From Theristus sp. LFF4_11 (taxonomy: Eukaryota; Nematoda; Chromadorea; Monhysterida; Xyalidae): DNA of 64,000 nucleotides. The DNA is taken from the NCBI GenBank assembly GCA_030248135.1, contig JASANC010003846.1, forward strand, positions 62,001 through 126,000, written 5' to 3'. Shown here in pieces: positions 1-11,000 of this stretch (positions are counted from its first letter, which is position 1; each line of letters begins with the position of its first letter). The notes under the pieces were generated by a model, which was not told where the DNA came from, made no database searches, and worked only from the letters and a program-made list of their open reading frames with translations. Made by a program: the position numbers and the translations under genes.

Positions 1-117
1 GATCGTGGTGCATTCGAGCAGGCTTCGAAACGACAACGCACAGTTGACACCAGCCAAGAGCATGAAGGCGACTACGACTCGACATACGAAGAGGAACAGG
101 TGTGCTTCCAGCAGTAA
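1..117 (+). CDS. 3' terminal fragment of an unidentified gene
   Basis: The first 38 codons of the window are open in frame 1 and end in TAA at 115-117. The peptide is hydrophilic: it has a short basic patch (KRQR) followed by an acidic, Glu/Asp/Tyr-rich tail ending VCFQQ. This looks like the disordered C-terminus of a larger protein whose body lies outside the window. Codon use is GC-richer than the AT-rich DNA after the stop, and repeats begin about 150 nt further on. No domain is visible, so no function is proposed. It could be a chance open frame, but the composition contrast argues for a real last exon. Confidence 0.5.
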   Translation, partial: DRGAFEQASKRQRTVDTSQEHEGDYDSTYEEEQVCFQQ

Positions 118-266
118 CGGGAGTTTTTATGGCTTAAGAGCAAGGGAAAGTTCAGCAAATTGAGATGATACGTTTTAAATCTGTATTCTACAATCCTTCT
201 TCAATTGGTTATCATATATTTAGCTTATATTATAGACTTTAAAGACAAAAAATCTGATTTTTGAGC
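118..266. other. AT-rich spacer after the left-edge gene fragment
   Basis: Ordinary AT-rich sequence, probably the 3' untranslated region and flank of the gene ending at 117. I see no AATAAA signal in it and nothing else recognisable. Confidence 0.4.
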
Positions 267-2071
267 ATAGTTGTTCCAGAGCCGAGGGGTTGGGGGGGGG
301 GGGGGCGATATAGATAGCTGGAGCAAATTTTCCAGATAGATAGATAGCTGGAAAATTTTGGGGGGGGGCGCGGGGGGGGGCCATGTGACTTTGGGGGGGG
401 CCGGACAAAATTTTGAAATTTGATAGATAGCTAGCTAAAACGCTAAAAAGCTATAAAAACAGCAAAATAATGCTAAAAATACACTAAAAATCAAGTATAA
501 ACGCGTATTTTACCTAAAATTAGCGGAATTTTCAAGAATTACGACCAAAAATGGTCAATTTTGGTCAAAAATTGACTCATTTTATGTCTTCGAAGACAAA
601 AATTTTCAGATAGATAGCTGGCTGAGAAATTTTTTTAGATAGATAATAGCTGAGCCGAAAAAACCTGTCTGATAGAGATAGATTCGAAATTTTTTTGGGG
701 GGGGGCCGGCCCCCCCAGGCCCCCCCTAGAACAACTATGTTTTTGAGCAAAAATTCATGATTTTTGGGTGGTCCGAGAAAATTTTTGGGGGGTGTCACTG
801 TTACTTAGGTCCATCTAGGGGGGGGGGTGGGGGGGGTGTGTCTAGCAAATTTCGAGGGGGGGTGTGGATGGTCCAGTGTCAGGTCTCGGGGGGTGGGTGC
901 CGCGTGACCCCCCCCCCCCACCCCCCCTCGTCTTCGGTACTACTACTGCCCCTGGTGTCAGGTGGAGGGTTGTTAAAAAAAACAAAAATCGTCATTAAAT
1001 TAAAAATTTAAATTAAAAATTAAAAAGAAAAATTTAAAAAAAATTTCAAAAATCAAAGTTGTGCTTCAGGGAGTCCGAAGAACCACATATGATATGCAAG
1101 CGCCTCCGGAATGACTCCCGTACATAGTTGTTCTAGGGGGGGCCTGGGGGGGGCCGGCCCCCCCCAAAAAATTTTTCGAATCTATCTCTATCAGACAGGT
1201 TTTTTCGGCTCAGCTATTATCTATCTAAAAAAAATTTTCTGCCAGCTATCTATCTAAAAATTTTTGTCTTCGAAGACATGAAATGAGTCAATTTTTGACC
1301 AAAATTGACCAGTTTTGCTCGAAATTCGTTAAAATTTCGCTAATTTTAGGTAAAACACGCGTTTATACTTGATTTTTAGTGTATTTTTAGCATTATTTTG
1401 CTGTTTTTATAGCTTTTTAGCGTTTTAGCTATCTATCTATCAAATTTCAAAATTTTGACCCCCCCCCCAAAGTCACATGGCCCCCCGCGCCCCCCCCCAA
1501 AATTTTCCAGCTATCTATCTACAGGGGTCGAGCCCGATTTTTGGCGAATCCGAGGGGGGGGCCCGCCCAATTTTGGGGGGGGGGTCGTCCCGGGTGAGGG
1601 TGGGTCGACTTGGTTGGGGGGGGCTCCCGAGCGAGACCAAAAATTCTAGGGGGGGGGGGGGTCCGACTCCGAGCGAGACCGAAAATTCTAGGGGGGGGGG
1701 GTCGGACCAAAAGTTGTTGAATAAAAGTGCTAGAAACCACAGCATCCAGTTAAGGCCTCTCTCTAGTCTCTAGTCATACATTTTGCTTTGATTTTCGTTC
1801 GGGTCGGGCGGGACATCTGAAAGCTACACGAACGCAAAGGGGGGGGGGGGGTGGTCGGACGGTCAGGATTTGGTAGGGGGGGGGGGGTTTGGAAGGTCGA
1901 AATCTGGGAGGGGGGTCTGGCCCCCCCCAAATTCGAGAGAGGGGGGTATTTTGACCAAAATTTGGGGGGGTTTGCCCGGGTGGGGGGGTGTCGACTTGGT
2001 TGGGGGGGTACCACCCCCCCACCCCCCCCCATCTCGACCCCTGTCTATCTATCTAGAAAATTTGCTCCAGC
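267..2071. repeat. Large C/G-homopolymer inverted-repeat complex
   Basis: A long inverted duplication. The segment at about 360-743 (poly-G blocks, then GATAGATAGCT-type repeats, then AAAACGCTAAAAAGC and GTCTTCGAAGAC motifs) reappears in reverse complement at about 1122-1510. Both arms end with CATAGTTGTTCYAG-like termini joined to runs of G or C 7-14 nt long; the same terminus recurs at 267, 2550-2565, 3243 and about 7912-7927. Many overlapping Gly/Pro-rich open frames exist here, but they are translations of poly-G/poly-C and are not listed as genes. The nature is probably non-autonomous TIR elements that inserted into one another. Confidence 0.6.
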
Positions 2072-2521
2072 TACCGTATTACCTCTAATAAACCCCCATG
2101 GGGGTTTATTTCTTCAGCGACTTCTGGGGGTGGGGGTTTATTTTGGGGGGGGGGGCTTTATTTTGGGGGGGGGTTTATTTGGAAACCTGTTTTAGGGGTG
2201 GGCAAAGTAGCAAAAATACCTTCCATGGCAGGAAGGAAGTCGCAGAAACTTCTACTCTACATAGAAATTTCCTTTTACAACAGCCTTTTGTAATGAAATT
2301 ACCATTAACTCATCCATTTGGGGCCTTTGGTAGCACAATTTCATCATTTTCACTGCAACCAGCCACTGAATTCGCTGGGTATGTGTTTCAAACAGGTTTC
2401 AATAATCCCCCATGGGGGATTATTTTTGGGGGGGGATTATTTGGAAACTTGTCGAGGGGGTGGGGGTTTATTTTTGGGGGGGTTTAATTTTTGGGGGGGG
2501 TTTAATAGAGGTAATACGGTA
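2072..2521 (+). mobile_element. G-tract palindrome MITE, copy 1 of 4
   Basis: A ~450 bp element bounded by inverted termini TACCGTATTACCTCTA / TAGAGGTAATACGGTA, with TA at both ends consistent with a TA target duplication (Tc1/mariner-like MITE). Just inside the left end is the palindrome AAACCCCCATGGGGGTTT, and towards the right is AATCCCCCATGGGGGATT. Between G-tract flanks is a conserved ~200 bp core containing CCTTCCATGGCAGGAAGGAA. Full copies also lie at 27343-27800, 38696-39147 and 61599-62049. A continuous frame of about 130 codons crosses the core in copies 1, 3 and 4 but has no recognisable domain. Confidence 0.85.
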
Positions 2522-3115
2522 TCTTTATCGCCCCCCCCCCAACCCCTCGGCTCTGGAACAACTATGCTCCCGTATGGCGGAACTTTGGAGATTTTGTTTT
2601 GGTGACCTCAATTACCCCTTTTCCAAACCGTTACCATGCCTCTTCTAGTGTTTTGACCCCCAAAACGTCACTAATTGTCCCCAGCCCAAATGAAAATACA
2701 CATACCGGCTTGAAATTCGATCAATTCTGATGATGTGTCGCGACGGCAGGACACGAAACGGCAACCAGACAACGTAACGCTTGCAAACGGAGCAGCTCGG
2801 ACGCTCAAATTTAGATTGCGAGGCGAATCGTCACCTTATCTGCATCGGAAATGGTAAGCCAACCTTTGGGACGCTCAAAAACTTCATCGCAGATGTTGTT
2901 GAAGCCTGAAATCAGTCGGTAAAACGGTCCAAAATCGACTGCTAAAGGTTTTACGAGGTAATATCAAAGAAAATTTTTGTTGAACTTTCGAAAAATTGTG
3001 CCAAAATTGAGGTTTTCAGAGCATATTAGAGAAAATTTTTTCGAATTTAAAAAAAATCGGCATTTTTGTTTTCTTTAAAAAAAATTTTGATTTTTGTTTA
3101 ACAACAACTAGGGTT
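2522..3115 (+). mobile_element. AGGGTTGTTAAA-TIR element, left-truncated copy
   Basis: From about 2566 to 3108 this matches the internal and right part of the ~700 bp element complete at 3476-4178 (shared landmarks: TTACCCCTTTTCCAAACCG, GACGTTTTG-type segments, TTATCTGCATCGGAAATGG, CCAAAATCGACTGCTAAAGG). The left terminus is missing and replaced by the CTCTGGAACAACTATG terminus of the neighbouring repeat; the right end reads TTTTTGTTTAACAACAACTA. Confidence 0.75.
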
Positions 3116-3475
3116 CTCTCAGTTCTCTAGGTTCTCTCAACTAGTCAGGTGCCTTCTCGGCGAGGGGGGGGTGCACGGGCAGCAAATTTTCCTGAGGGAG
3201 GGTTGGGGATGGATCCGGCAAATTTGCCGGAATCCGGGCCGGACATAGTTGTTCTAGGGTGGCCGGCCCCAATACCGTGGGCCCAAAACAATTTTCGAAG
3301 GGGGGGGGTATGGTGCCGTGGGGGGGTGCCGACCAAAAAGTGAGGGGGGGGTCCAACCTATGGTAACGTGGGAGGACCCCCCATGGGGGTCCCATCGCAG
3401 TACCGTGGGCGGGGGGGGTGGGGGGGTACACCCCCCCAGAGCACCAGAGACCGTCGGGTGGGGGGGGTGGGGGGT
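3116..3475. repeat. C/G-tract repeat block
   Basis: Non-coding, rich in poly-G with interspersed units such as GGGTCCAACCTATGGTAACG and CAGTACCGTGGGC. The same units recur, inverted, at 5221-5510, so this is part of a diverged repeat family rather than a gene. Confidence 0.6.
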
Positions 3476-4178
3476 AGGGTTGTTAAAAAAAACAAACATC
3501 GTCATTTTTGTTTTTTTTTTAAATTTTTTTTTTAAATTTCAAAAATCAAAGTTGTGCTAAATCAATCAGGGAGTCCGAAGAACCACATATGATATGCAAG
3601 CGCCTCCCGAATGACTCCCATATGACGGAACTTTGCAGATTTTGTTTTGGTGACCTCAATTACCCCTTTTCCAAACCGTCACCATGCCTCTTCTTGTGTT
3701 TTGACCTCCAAAACGTCACTAATTGTCCCCAGCTAAACTAATGCTAAAGTGAAGACAAACATACCGCCTTGAAATTCGATCAATTCTTCTGATGGTGTTG
3801 CGACGACACGACACGAAGCAGCAAGCAACCAGACAACGTAGCGCTTGCAAACGGAGCAGCGAGCACAATCGGACGCTCTGCGAGGCGAATCGTCACCTTA
3901 TCTGCATCGGAAATGATAGGCCAAGCTTTGGGACGCTCAAAAACTTCATCGCAGATGTTGTCGTAGCCTAAAATCAGTCGGTAAAACGGCCCAAAATCGA
4001 CTGCTAAAGGTTTTACGAGGTATAATCAAAGAAAATTTTTGTTGAACTTTCGAAAAATTTTGCCAAAATTGAGGTTTTCAGAGCATACTAGAGGAAAATT
4101 TTTCGAATTAAAAAAAAAAAATCGGCATTTTTTTTTAATCACTTTAAAAAAAAATTTCATTTTTGTTTAACAACCCTA
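3476..4178 (+). mobile_element. AGGGTTGTTAAA-TIR element, full copy
   Basis: About 700 bp bounded by inverted ends AGGGTTGTTAAAAAAAAC and GTTTAACAACCCT. Other copies are at 2566-3108 (truncated), 7194-7899 and 18916-19595 (both reversed). The core is moderately GC-rich and conserved among copies, with AT-rich shoulders. One reversed copy (7342-7674) keeps a 110-codon open frame, but the others are interrupted, so I regard the family as non-autonomous. Confidence 0.85.
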
Positions 4179-6127
4179 GTGGGGGGGGGCACCGTGCCAC
4201 CCCCCCTAAAACCGGGCACCCCCCCCCCCATCGGACCCCCCCCCTCGAAAATTTGGCCGACACCCCCCCCCCCCACACCCCCCATGAAATTTTGTCTGGC
4301 GGAGACCCCCCCCTCAAAATTTTCTGCACACCCTAAATTTTTTTTCGAAAATCATGATTTTTTGTCTATAATAAAGTCTATAATATAAGCTGAATGGTTG
4401 GCCTGTCGTACTAAATCAAACCACTGATGTTGGCGGACGTTGCCTAAACTAACCTAAACCAAAACCTAATCCTAAAGCCTAATTTTAAGCTAAACATAAT
4501 CCTGACCTAATCCTAACCTAAGCCAAGCCTTTTCAAGAAGAAAGATTTAAGAACAATTGCGTTTTGAACAAGTTTGTATTGGGGCCGGAGCGTGTGCACG
4601 CGCGCTAGTGGATCATGAGCATGAGCATGCCAATGCCGTGCGCGTGCGCTTTAGTAATGAAGCTTTAGGAAGCTGAATATATGATAACTTGACCATCTTC
4701 ATTGTAATTTCAAAGATTTTGCAGCTAAATTTAGCGTTTTTCCTTTAAAATTTAAGCGAAAAAATTTCATGGGGGGTGGGGGGGTGGACCAGTACCGTGG
4801 GCGGGGGGGGGGTGGGGGGTACACCCCCCAGAGCACCCGAGACCGTCGGGTGGGGGGGGTGGTGGGGAGGGCACCGTGCCACCCCCCCCCCTAAAACCGG
4901 GCACCCCCCCATCGGACCCCCCCCCCTCGAAAATTTGGCCGACACCCCCCCCCCCCCCCCCCCCCCATGAAATTTTGTCTGGCGGACACCCCCCCCAAAA
5001 TTTTCTGCACACCCTAAATTTTTGTTCGAAAATCATGATTTTGTGTCCATAAAGTCCATAATATAAGCTGAATATAGGATAACTTGACCATCTTCATTGT
5101 AATTTCAAAGATTTTGCAGCAAAATTTAGCGTTTTTCCTTTCAAATTAAAGCGAAAAAATTTCATGGGGGGGGGGGGGGGGGGGTGGACCCCCCCCCACC
5201 GAAAATTTTGCAAAAATGCACCCCCCCCCTGGGACCCCCCTGGGGGGGTCCCACGTTACCATAGGTTGGACCCCCCCCTCACTTTTTGGTCGGCACCCCC
5301 CCCCCCACGGTACCATACCCCCCCTCGAAAATTTTTTTGGGCCCACGGTACTGGGGTGGACCCCCCCCCCCCCCCAGAAAATTTTGAAAGTCCCACGTTA
5401 CCATAGGTTGGACCCCCCCCTCACTTTTTGGTCGGCACCCCCCCCCCCACGGCACCTTACCCCCCCCTTCGAAAATTTGTTTGGGCCCACGGTACTGGTC
5501 CCATGGGGGGGTGCATTTTTTCAAAATTTTCTGTGGGGGGGGGTCCACCAGTAGCGAAAGTGCGGGGGGGTGGGGGGCGTCCACCCCCCCCCCTCAGCCG
5601 AAAATCCTGCCCGTGCACGGGCAGATACCCGCGTACCCCCCGCCCCCCCTTCACCTCGCCACGGGTACTAGACTCCCCCCCCCCCCCTCCGCCAGAAAAC
5701 ACGGGATCGCACCCCCCCCCTCACGGTGGTCAATCTCATCTCAATTTTTTCCAAAAATACCGTAATTTTTGCATTTTTCTTGACGTTTGTGTCTGTCCCT
5801 GCATAGATTTTGTTGTTTCTGACCAAACAAGCAGCTTGTTTGCACAAAATATTCTGTATTTTACAAAAATTTCTGTGTTTTTCTAAGGCAAAAATTTGGT
5901 ATTACCCGTGCGATCCCGTGCACCCCCCCCTCACGAAATTTTTCTGCCAGTGCACCCCCCCCCCTCAGGAAAATTTGCTGCCCGTGCACCCCCCCCCTCA
6001 CCGAGAAGGCACCTGACCCCCCCCTCTAAAATTTGGCAAACACCCCCCCCCCTCACCCAAGGTCCCGCTTTCGCTGCTGGGGTCCACCCCCCCCCCCCCC
6101 CCCCCCCCATCTCGGTCTCGACCCCGC
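4179..6127. repeat. Poly-C/poly-G repeat field with a degenerate CCTAA stretch
   Basis: Alternating C- and G-tract units separated by short constant words (GAAAATTTGGCCGACAC, CCCACGGTACTGG, GGTTGGACCCCCCCTCAC). Two near-identical blocks of ~740 nt spacing (4179-4390 and 4860-5060) share the TCGAAAATCATGATTTT edge. Runs reach 18-20 identical bases (about 4949-4966 and 5165-5184). Positions 4436-4535 contain degenerate CCTAA/GCCTAA repeats. No gene is supported; the Pro/Gly-rich open frames are translations of homopolymers. Confidence 0.6.
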
Positions 6128-7193
6128 TTAGGTTAGGGGCTTTGAAAAAAAAAATTTTTTTTATTTTTTTTTCGTTTTTTTTTAAAAAAAAAAATTTGGA
6201 TTTTTTTTTCAAACTTAAAAAAAAAATTTGAAAAATTTTTCTTCTACTTTGCTCTGAAAATTCGATTTATGGCATAATTTTTTGAAAGTTCAAACCAAAT
6301 TTTCTTCCCAACTTCTTTGTGTGCTTAGGTACATGTCATTATTTGGTCATTTTGACCGACGTACTCCATGTTTTTCGATTTGGATGACTTCTAGAGTCAA
6401 TTTTTAGCGTTGAAATGACTTAACTGAATTGAAATATCGTTTCAGAAATCGTTTTCTTGCAACTTAGAACATGTTTTTTTCAGTCGGTAGGCCATGAGAT
6501 GAACATGATATTTTGTTGATTGGCGTATGTTATAGGTCTACAATGGAGTTGTGCGATATATTGTTAAACAATTGGAGCGGAGATGTTGGTTAATACCACA
6601 TCACACGACCGTTTTTCAGATACCCGATAACATGACCACATGTTAAAACTTGCGTGCTGAGCTAAACTAACGTGTTAAACTTGCGTCTGTCAGTTGCCCG
6701 CAACGTGATCGCGAAATCATGGTACGTGTTTTCGATACGATGATTTGAAGAGTGGGCTCTCGCCATGTGGCAGATAGCATAGCTGGTTGAACCTGAAAGT
6801 AAGTCTCTTGGGGGGGGGGGGCGACCGGGTCGACAGGGGTTGCCGACTTAGCTACAGCAAACAGGAATTTTTGAACACAGTCAAATTTTGGTAATTTTCT
6901 AAAGAGGAACAACTAAGAACGGTTCAATATTCAAGTACACGTCGAAAATTGTTCTGTTTTACTGTTGAAAATGCAACTTTCCCTCTATGAAATGGACATA
7001 ATTTCAATAAAACACGATTTTCGCTCTTATAGTTTTCCGGATCGTTCTGAAAATAGTCTAGATGAACTCAGCTCGACGAGACGCTTCGAACAAACCTAAC
7101 TTGTAAAAAAATTTTTAAAAAAAAAAAAAAATTTTTTTAATTTAAAAAAAAATCCGGATTTTTTTTTCCCTAACCCTACCCCTGCTTACGAGG
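6128..7193. repeat. Diverged interspersed repeat (family with 21100-21480 and 22640-22850)
   Basis: Begins after GCTTAGGTTAGGGGC with long A/T tracts. Several stretches (for example ACTTGCGTCTGTCAGTTGC near 6680, the CTTAGAACATGTT segment near 6465, and CTTTGCTCTGAAAATTCG near 6250) recur in reverse complement and in the same relative order at 21120-21480 and 22660-22790. This indicates one old element, intact here and split by later insertions there. No coding evidence. Confidence 0.55.
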
Positions 7194-7899
7194 AGGGTTG
7201 TTAAACAAAAATCAAATTTAAAAAAAAGTGATTAAAAAAACAAAAATGCCGATTTTTTTTAAATTCGAAAAATTTTCCTTTAATATGCTCTGAAAACCTC
7301 AATTTTGGCACAATTTTTCGAAAGTTCAACAAAAATTTTCTTTGATTATACCTCGTAAAACAAAACCTTTAGCAGTCGATTTTGGACCGTTTTACCGACT
7401 GATTTCAGGCTTCAACAACATCTGCGATGTAGTTTTTGAGCGTCCCAACCCAAAGGTTGGCTTACCATTTCCGATGCAGATAAGCTTACGATTCGCCTCG
7501 CAATCTAAATTTGAGCGTCCGAGCTGCTCCGTTTGCAAGCGTTACGTTGTCTGGTTGCCGTTTCATGTCCTGCCGTCGCGACACATCATCAGAATTGATC
7601 GAATTTCAAGCCGGTATGTGTATTTTCACTTGGGCTGGGGACAATTAGTGACGTTTTGGGGGTCAAAACACTAGAAGAGGTATGGTAACGGTTTGGAAAA
7701 GGGGTAATTGAGGTCACCAAAACAAAATCTCCAAAGTTCCGCCATACGGGAGTCATTCCGGAGGCGCTTGCATATCATGTGTGGTTCTTCGAACTCCCTA
7801 ATTGATTTAGCACAACTTTGATTTTTGAAAATTTTTTTTGAAATTTTTCTTTGAAAAAACAAAACAAAAATGACGATTTTTGTTTTTTTAACAACCCTA
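7194..7899 (-). mobile_element. AGGGTTGTTAAA-TIR element, full copy, reversed
   Basis: Inverted ends AGGGTTGTTAAACAAAAATC and TTTTTTTAACAACCCT enclose the same core as 3476-4178 on the opposite strand. It carries a 110-codon plus-strand open frame (7342-7674) that is not kept in the sister copies. It lies about 160 nt upstream of the eIF3d start codon, so the eIF3d promoter must be short or overlap it. Confidence 0.85.
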
Positions 7900-8057
7900 C
7901 CCCCAACCCCCGGCTCTGGAACAACTATGTCGGTACTGATTGAAATTGAAACAACTGTGTGCACGGCAGCAAACCAAACAGTTTCAGATTTTCAGGAAAA
8001 TAAATTGCTCGGTGTGGTGACTGCAATCGAGCTGAACTGAGTGAGATATAGAGCAGA

Positions 8058-11000
8058 ATGGGTGATTTGCTCAAGTCAAAACCGGCGATGTTGTTGCCAA
8101 AAATTGTCGATAATGAATACGGCTGGGGTCCGGTCGGAATTCCAGAAAACTTCCGTAATTTGCCGTATCAAACGTTCAACAAAGCTGACAAAATCGGAAA
8201 GATTGCCGATTGGACAGGCCAAGACAAGTTGTATCAAGAACGTCGTTACGGTATGTTTGAGTGAGTGTGATGGCGCAAGAACATTTGGCGTTGCAACTGG
8301 TTTTTGATCGTTCAGGGCGTTATCAACAACAACAACAGCACTATACATCCGGCCAAGTTGGAACGCAGTACGCTTACTACCATGACGAAGACGATGCGCA
8401 GTTCCAGTTGGTAGACACACAGCGCCCACAGCGCAGCATGATGCAGCGCGCAACACGCATGCGACTCCAGCAACAGCTCGTTCGTTTCTGTTCACCTCTC
8501 AGCTGAGCAACGCACTTTTTCGCTGTTGTTTCTTGACGAGCGTCAACATGAAAGCATAATTGATTCATTGCAGAAAAAGCAAGCACAACGCGAGCGAGAG
8601 CGCAAACTGGCAGCCGGCTACGGCACTGCACACCAGCGCAGCTACAACACCCGCTATGGCTCACGATTTGGGTCAGTGCTGTGCTCTATTCCTATTGCTT
8701 TTCAAAATCTGGCTTGCTGTTCATCATAGCTTTCACTTTCCAGGCCTGGACGTGGTGGTCGTGGATGTATGTTTCGTTTTTTCTTTTTCTGTGTTGTAAG
8801 TATCAAAGAATGAAATGCTCAAACGCAAACTAATTATACAGAGTGGTCCAAAAGTAGTGGGTACAACTTTGAATCGCTCTAACTCGCCAACGGTTGGACC
8901 GATTAAACTGAAATTTTAGTCACTTAGGAAGCACAAACTTAGACCTCCACCAATTTTTAGCCCAAACGAAAGAATATTGCCCCTGTGCGAAAGCAAAGTT
9001 TGATAAAAACGAATTTTTGCATGAAAAACAGCATTTTTTTCTGTCTCGCATCGGAATTTTATTCATCGATAACGCCTCAAATTGATCAAAAACTAAAAAA
9101 TCAAAGCTAATCCTTCTCGAAATGTGAGCCGCAAGCTTTAATGCCGAGCCCTATGGCCGCTGACAAGATCACTTTCTGGCACAATTCAGTGTCCACGTGC
9201 TGAAACGCCTTCACGATCATTTCTTTCATCGAGTCCACGGTTTTCGGTGTTTGATGGCAATTGAACAGTGAAAATAAACATCTTCGCGATTGTGTGAAGG
9301 GAAATTGAAAGCAGAAATAGCTGTATTGCCTTTTTTGACGTTATCGATAAATAAATCCGATGTGAGAATAAACATCTTCGCGATTGTGTGAAGGGAAATT
9401 GAAAGCAGAAATAGTTGTATTGCCTTTTTGACGTTATCGATGAATAAATCCGATGTGAGACAGAAAAAATTCTGTTTTTCATGCAAAATTTCGTTTTTAT
9501 CGAACTTTACTTCCGCACAGGGGCAATATGTTCTCATTTGGGCTGAAAATAGGTGAAGATCTAAGTTTGTGCATCCTAAGTAAGCGACTAAAATTTCAGC
9601 TGAAACGGGGTAGCCGTTGGCTAGTTAGAGCGATTTAAAGTTGTACGTTGTACCCACTACTTTTGGACCACTCTGTAGAATTTGTTGAGTGTATGACCTA
9701 TTTTTATAAACGTGTCTCACTGAAATGACGTCATGATTCGTCAAACATGCGCTTGCCGTTCGCTGCAAACCAGATTTTCCGTTTAGCCGATTTCTTCCCG
9801 TAAAAAAAATGGTGAATGTCGAATCGGTTACACCAAACTGACATTTTAGTGCCTGTACTTTGACAAACGAGCGTTTTTAAAGCAAATGACGTCATTTTAG
9901 TCCGGACACGTTTGAATAAATCCACAATACTACGGTCACTGACCGCACAAATGTTCTGCTGCTTTTTCTCTGTTTGTCAGTTGGCCGCGGCGGGCGTTAC
10001 GAGCAGCAGCGGAGTCAGCGCAACCGCGGCCCACCGTCCGTCGCCGTGCAGCCTGATTGGGCTGTCCTTGAAGACCTCGACTTTCCGCGGTTGGCAAAGT
10101 TGAATCTGCCGGTCGAGCCGGGCGAAGACATGTCAGTCAGCGCACAGCACTCGTTGAAAGCGATTTGGGACATTTTTGAAATGCTTTTCACGTGAAGATG
10201 TTCGTTGGAACGATGTGTTGAACGTTGAATCGTTGTGCAGATGATCAGTGACGCATTTTGTTTCAGTGACGATCACCGATATGGCACGCTTTATTATTAT
10301 GACCGTAACTACGATCGGATCACGACGAAATCAGAGAAAACGCTGCAACTCTGCGCTGGTGTGTACTACAACGTGACCACCACTGATGATCCCATCATTC
10401 AACGAGTTCGTCTTTCTATTTTTGTACTCAATAAAACGTTGATCGATCATTGAAAATGAGGGTTGTTTTCTGTTGCAGTTGGCGAAAGAAGGCAAAGGCA
10501 ACGTGTTTGCGACTGACATTCTGCTGGCGGCCATCATGTGTGCTCCGCGGTCGTTCTACTCCTGGGATATTGTCGTGCATCGCATTGGCAACAAATTGTT
10601 CCTCGATAAACGCGGCGGCTCCGGTTGGGTGACGTCGCCTGGTGAGAAAAACAACTGAATTGGCCATTGAAGAGTTTGCATTTCGCCAAGCGAATAAGCA
10701 AGAAAGCACCAATGTGGCTATGTTTATTTTAACTATTATCTTTTTTTTGATACTGCGACTGAATGCGTGTGTAGACGTAGAAATGAAGCTAGTTTCAATC
10801 TTTATGTCGCAATTCAAAACGCCTAAGTATCTCGTGCTATTTAGGGGACTCGGATCACTGTAAATTTTGAATTCTTGCATCATGCGTAAAACTGTCTATC
10901 TACCTATCTATGCGCGCATTGAGTCTCGGGGTCGGGACAAAATAAAAGATTACGTACTATTCTTGTTTTTGTAATTCCTTGATATTAGTTTTATTGTTTT

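Noticed and set aside
220..6231. Many Gly/Pro-rich open frames of 60-150 codons
   Set aside because: They are translations of poly-G and poly-C tracts in several overlapping frames, without domain or codon signal.
7342..7674. A 110-codon frame in the AGGGTTGTTAAA element as a transposon protein
   Set aside because: The same frame is broken in the copies at 2566, 3476 and 18916, and no conserved motif is visible.
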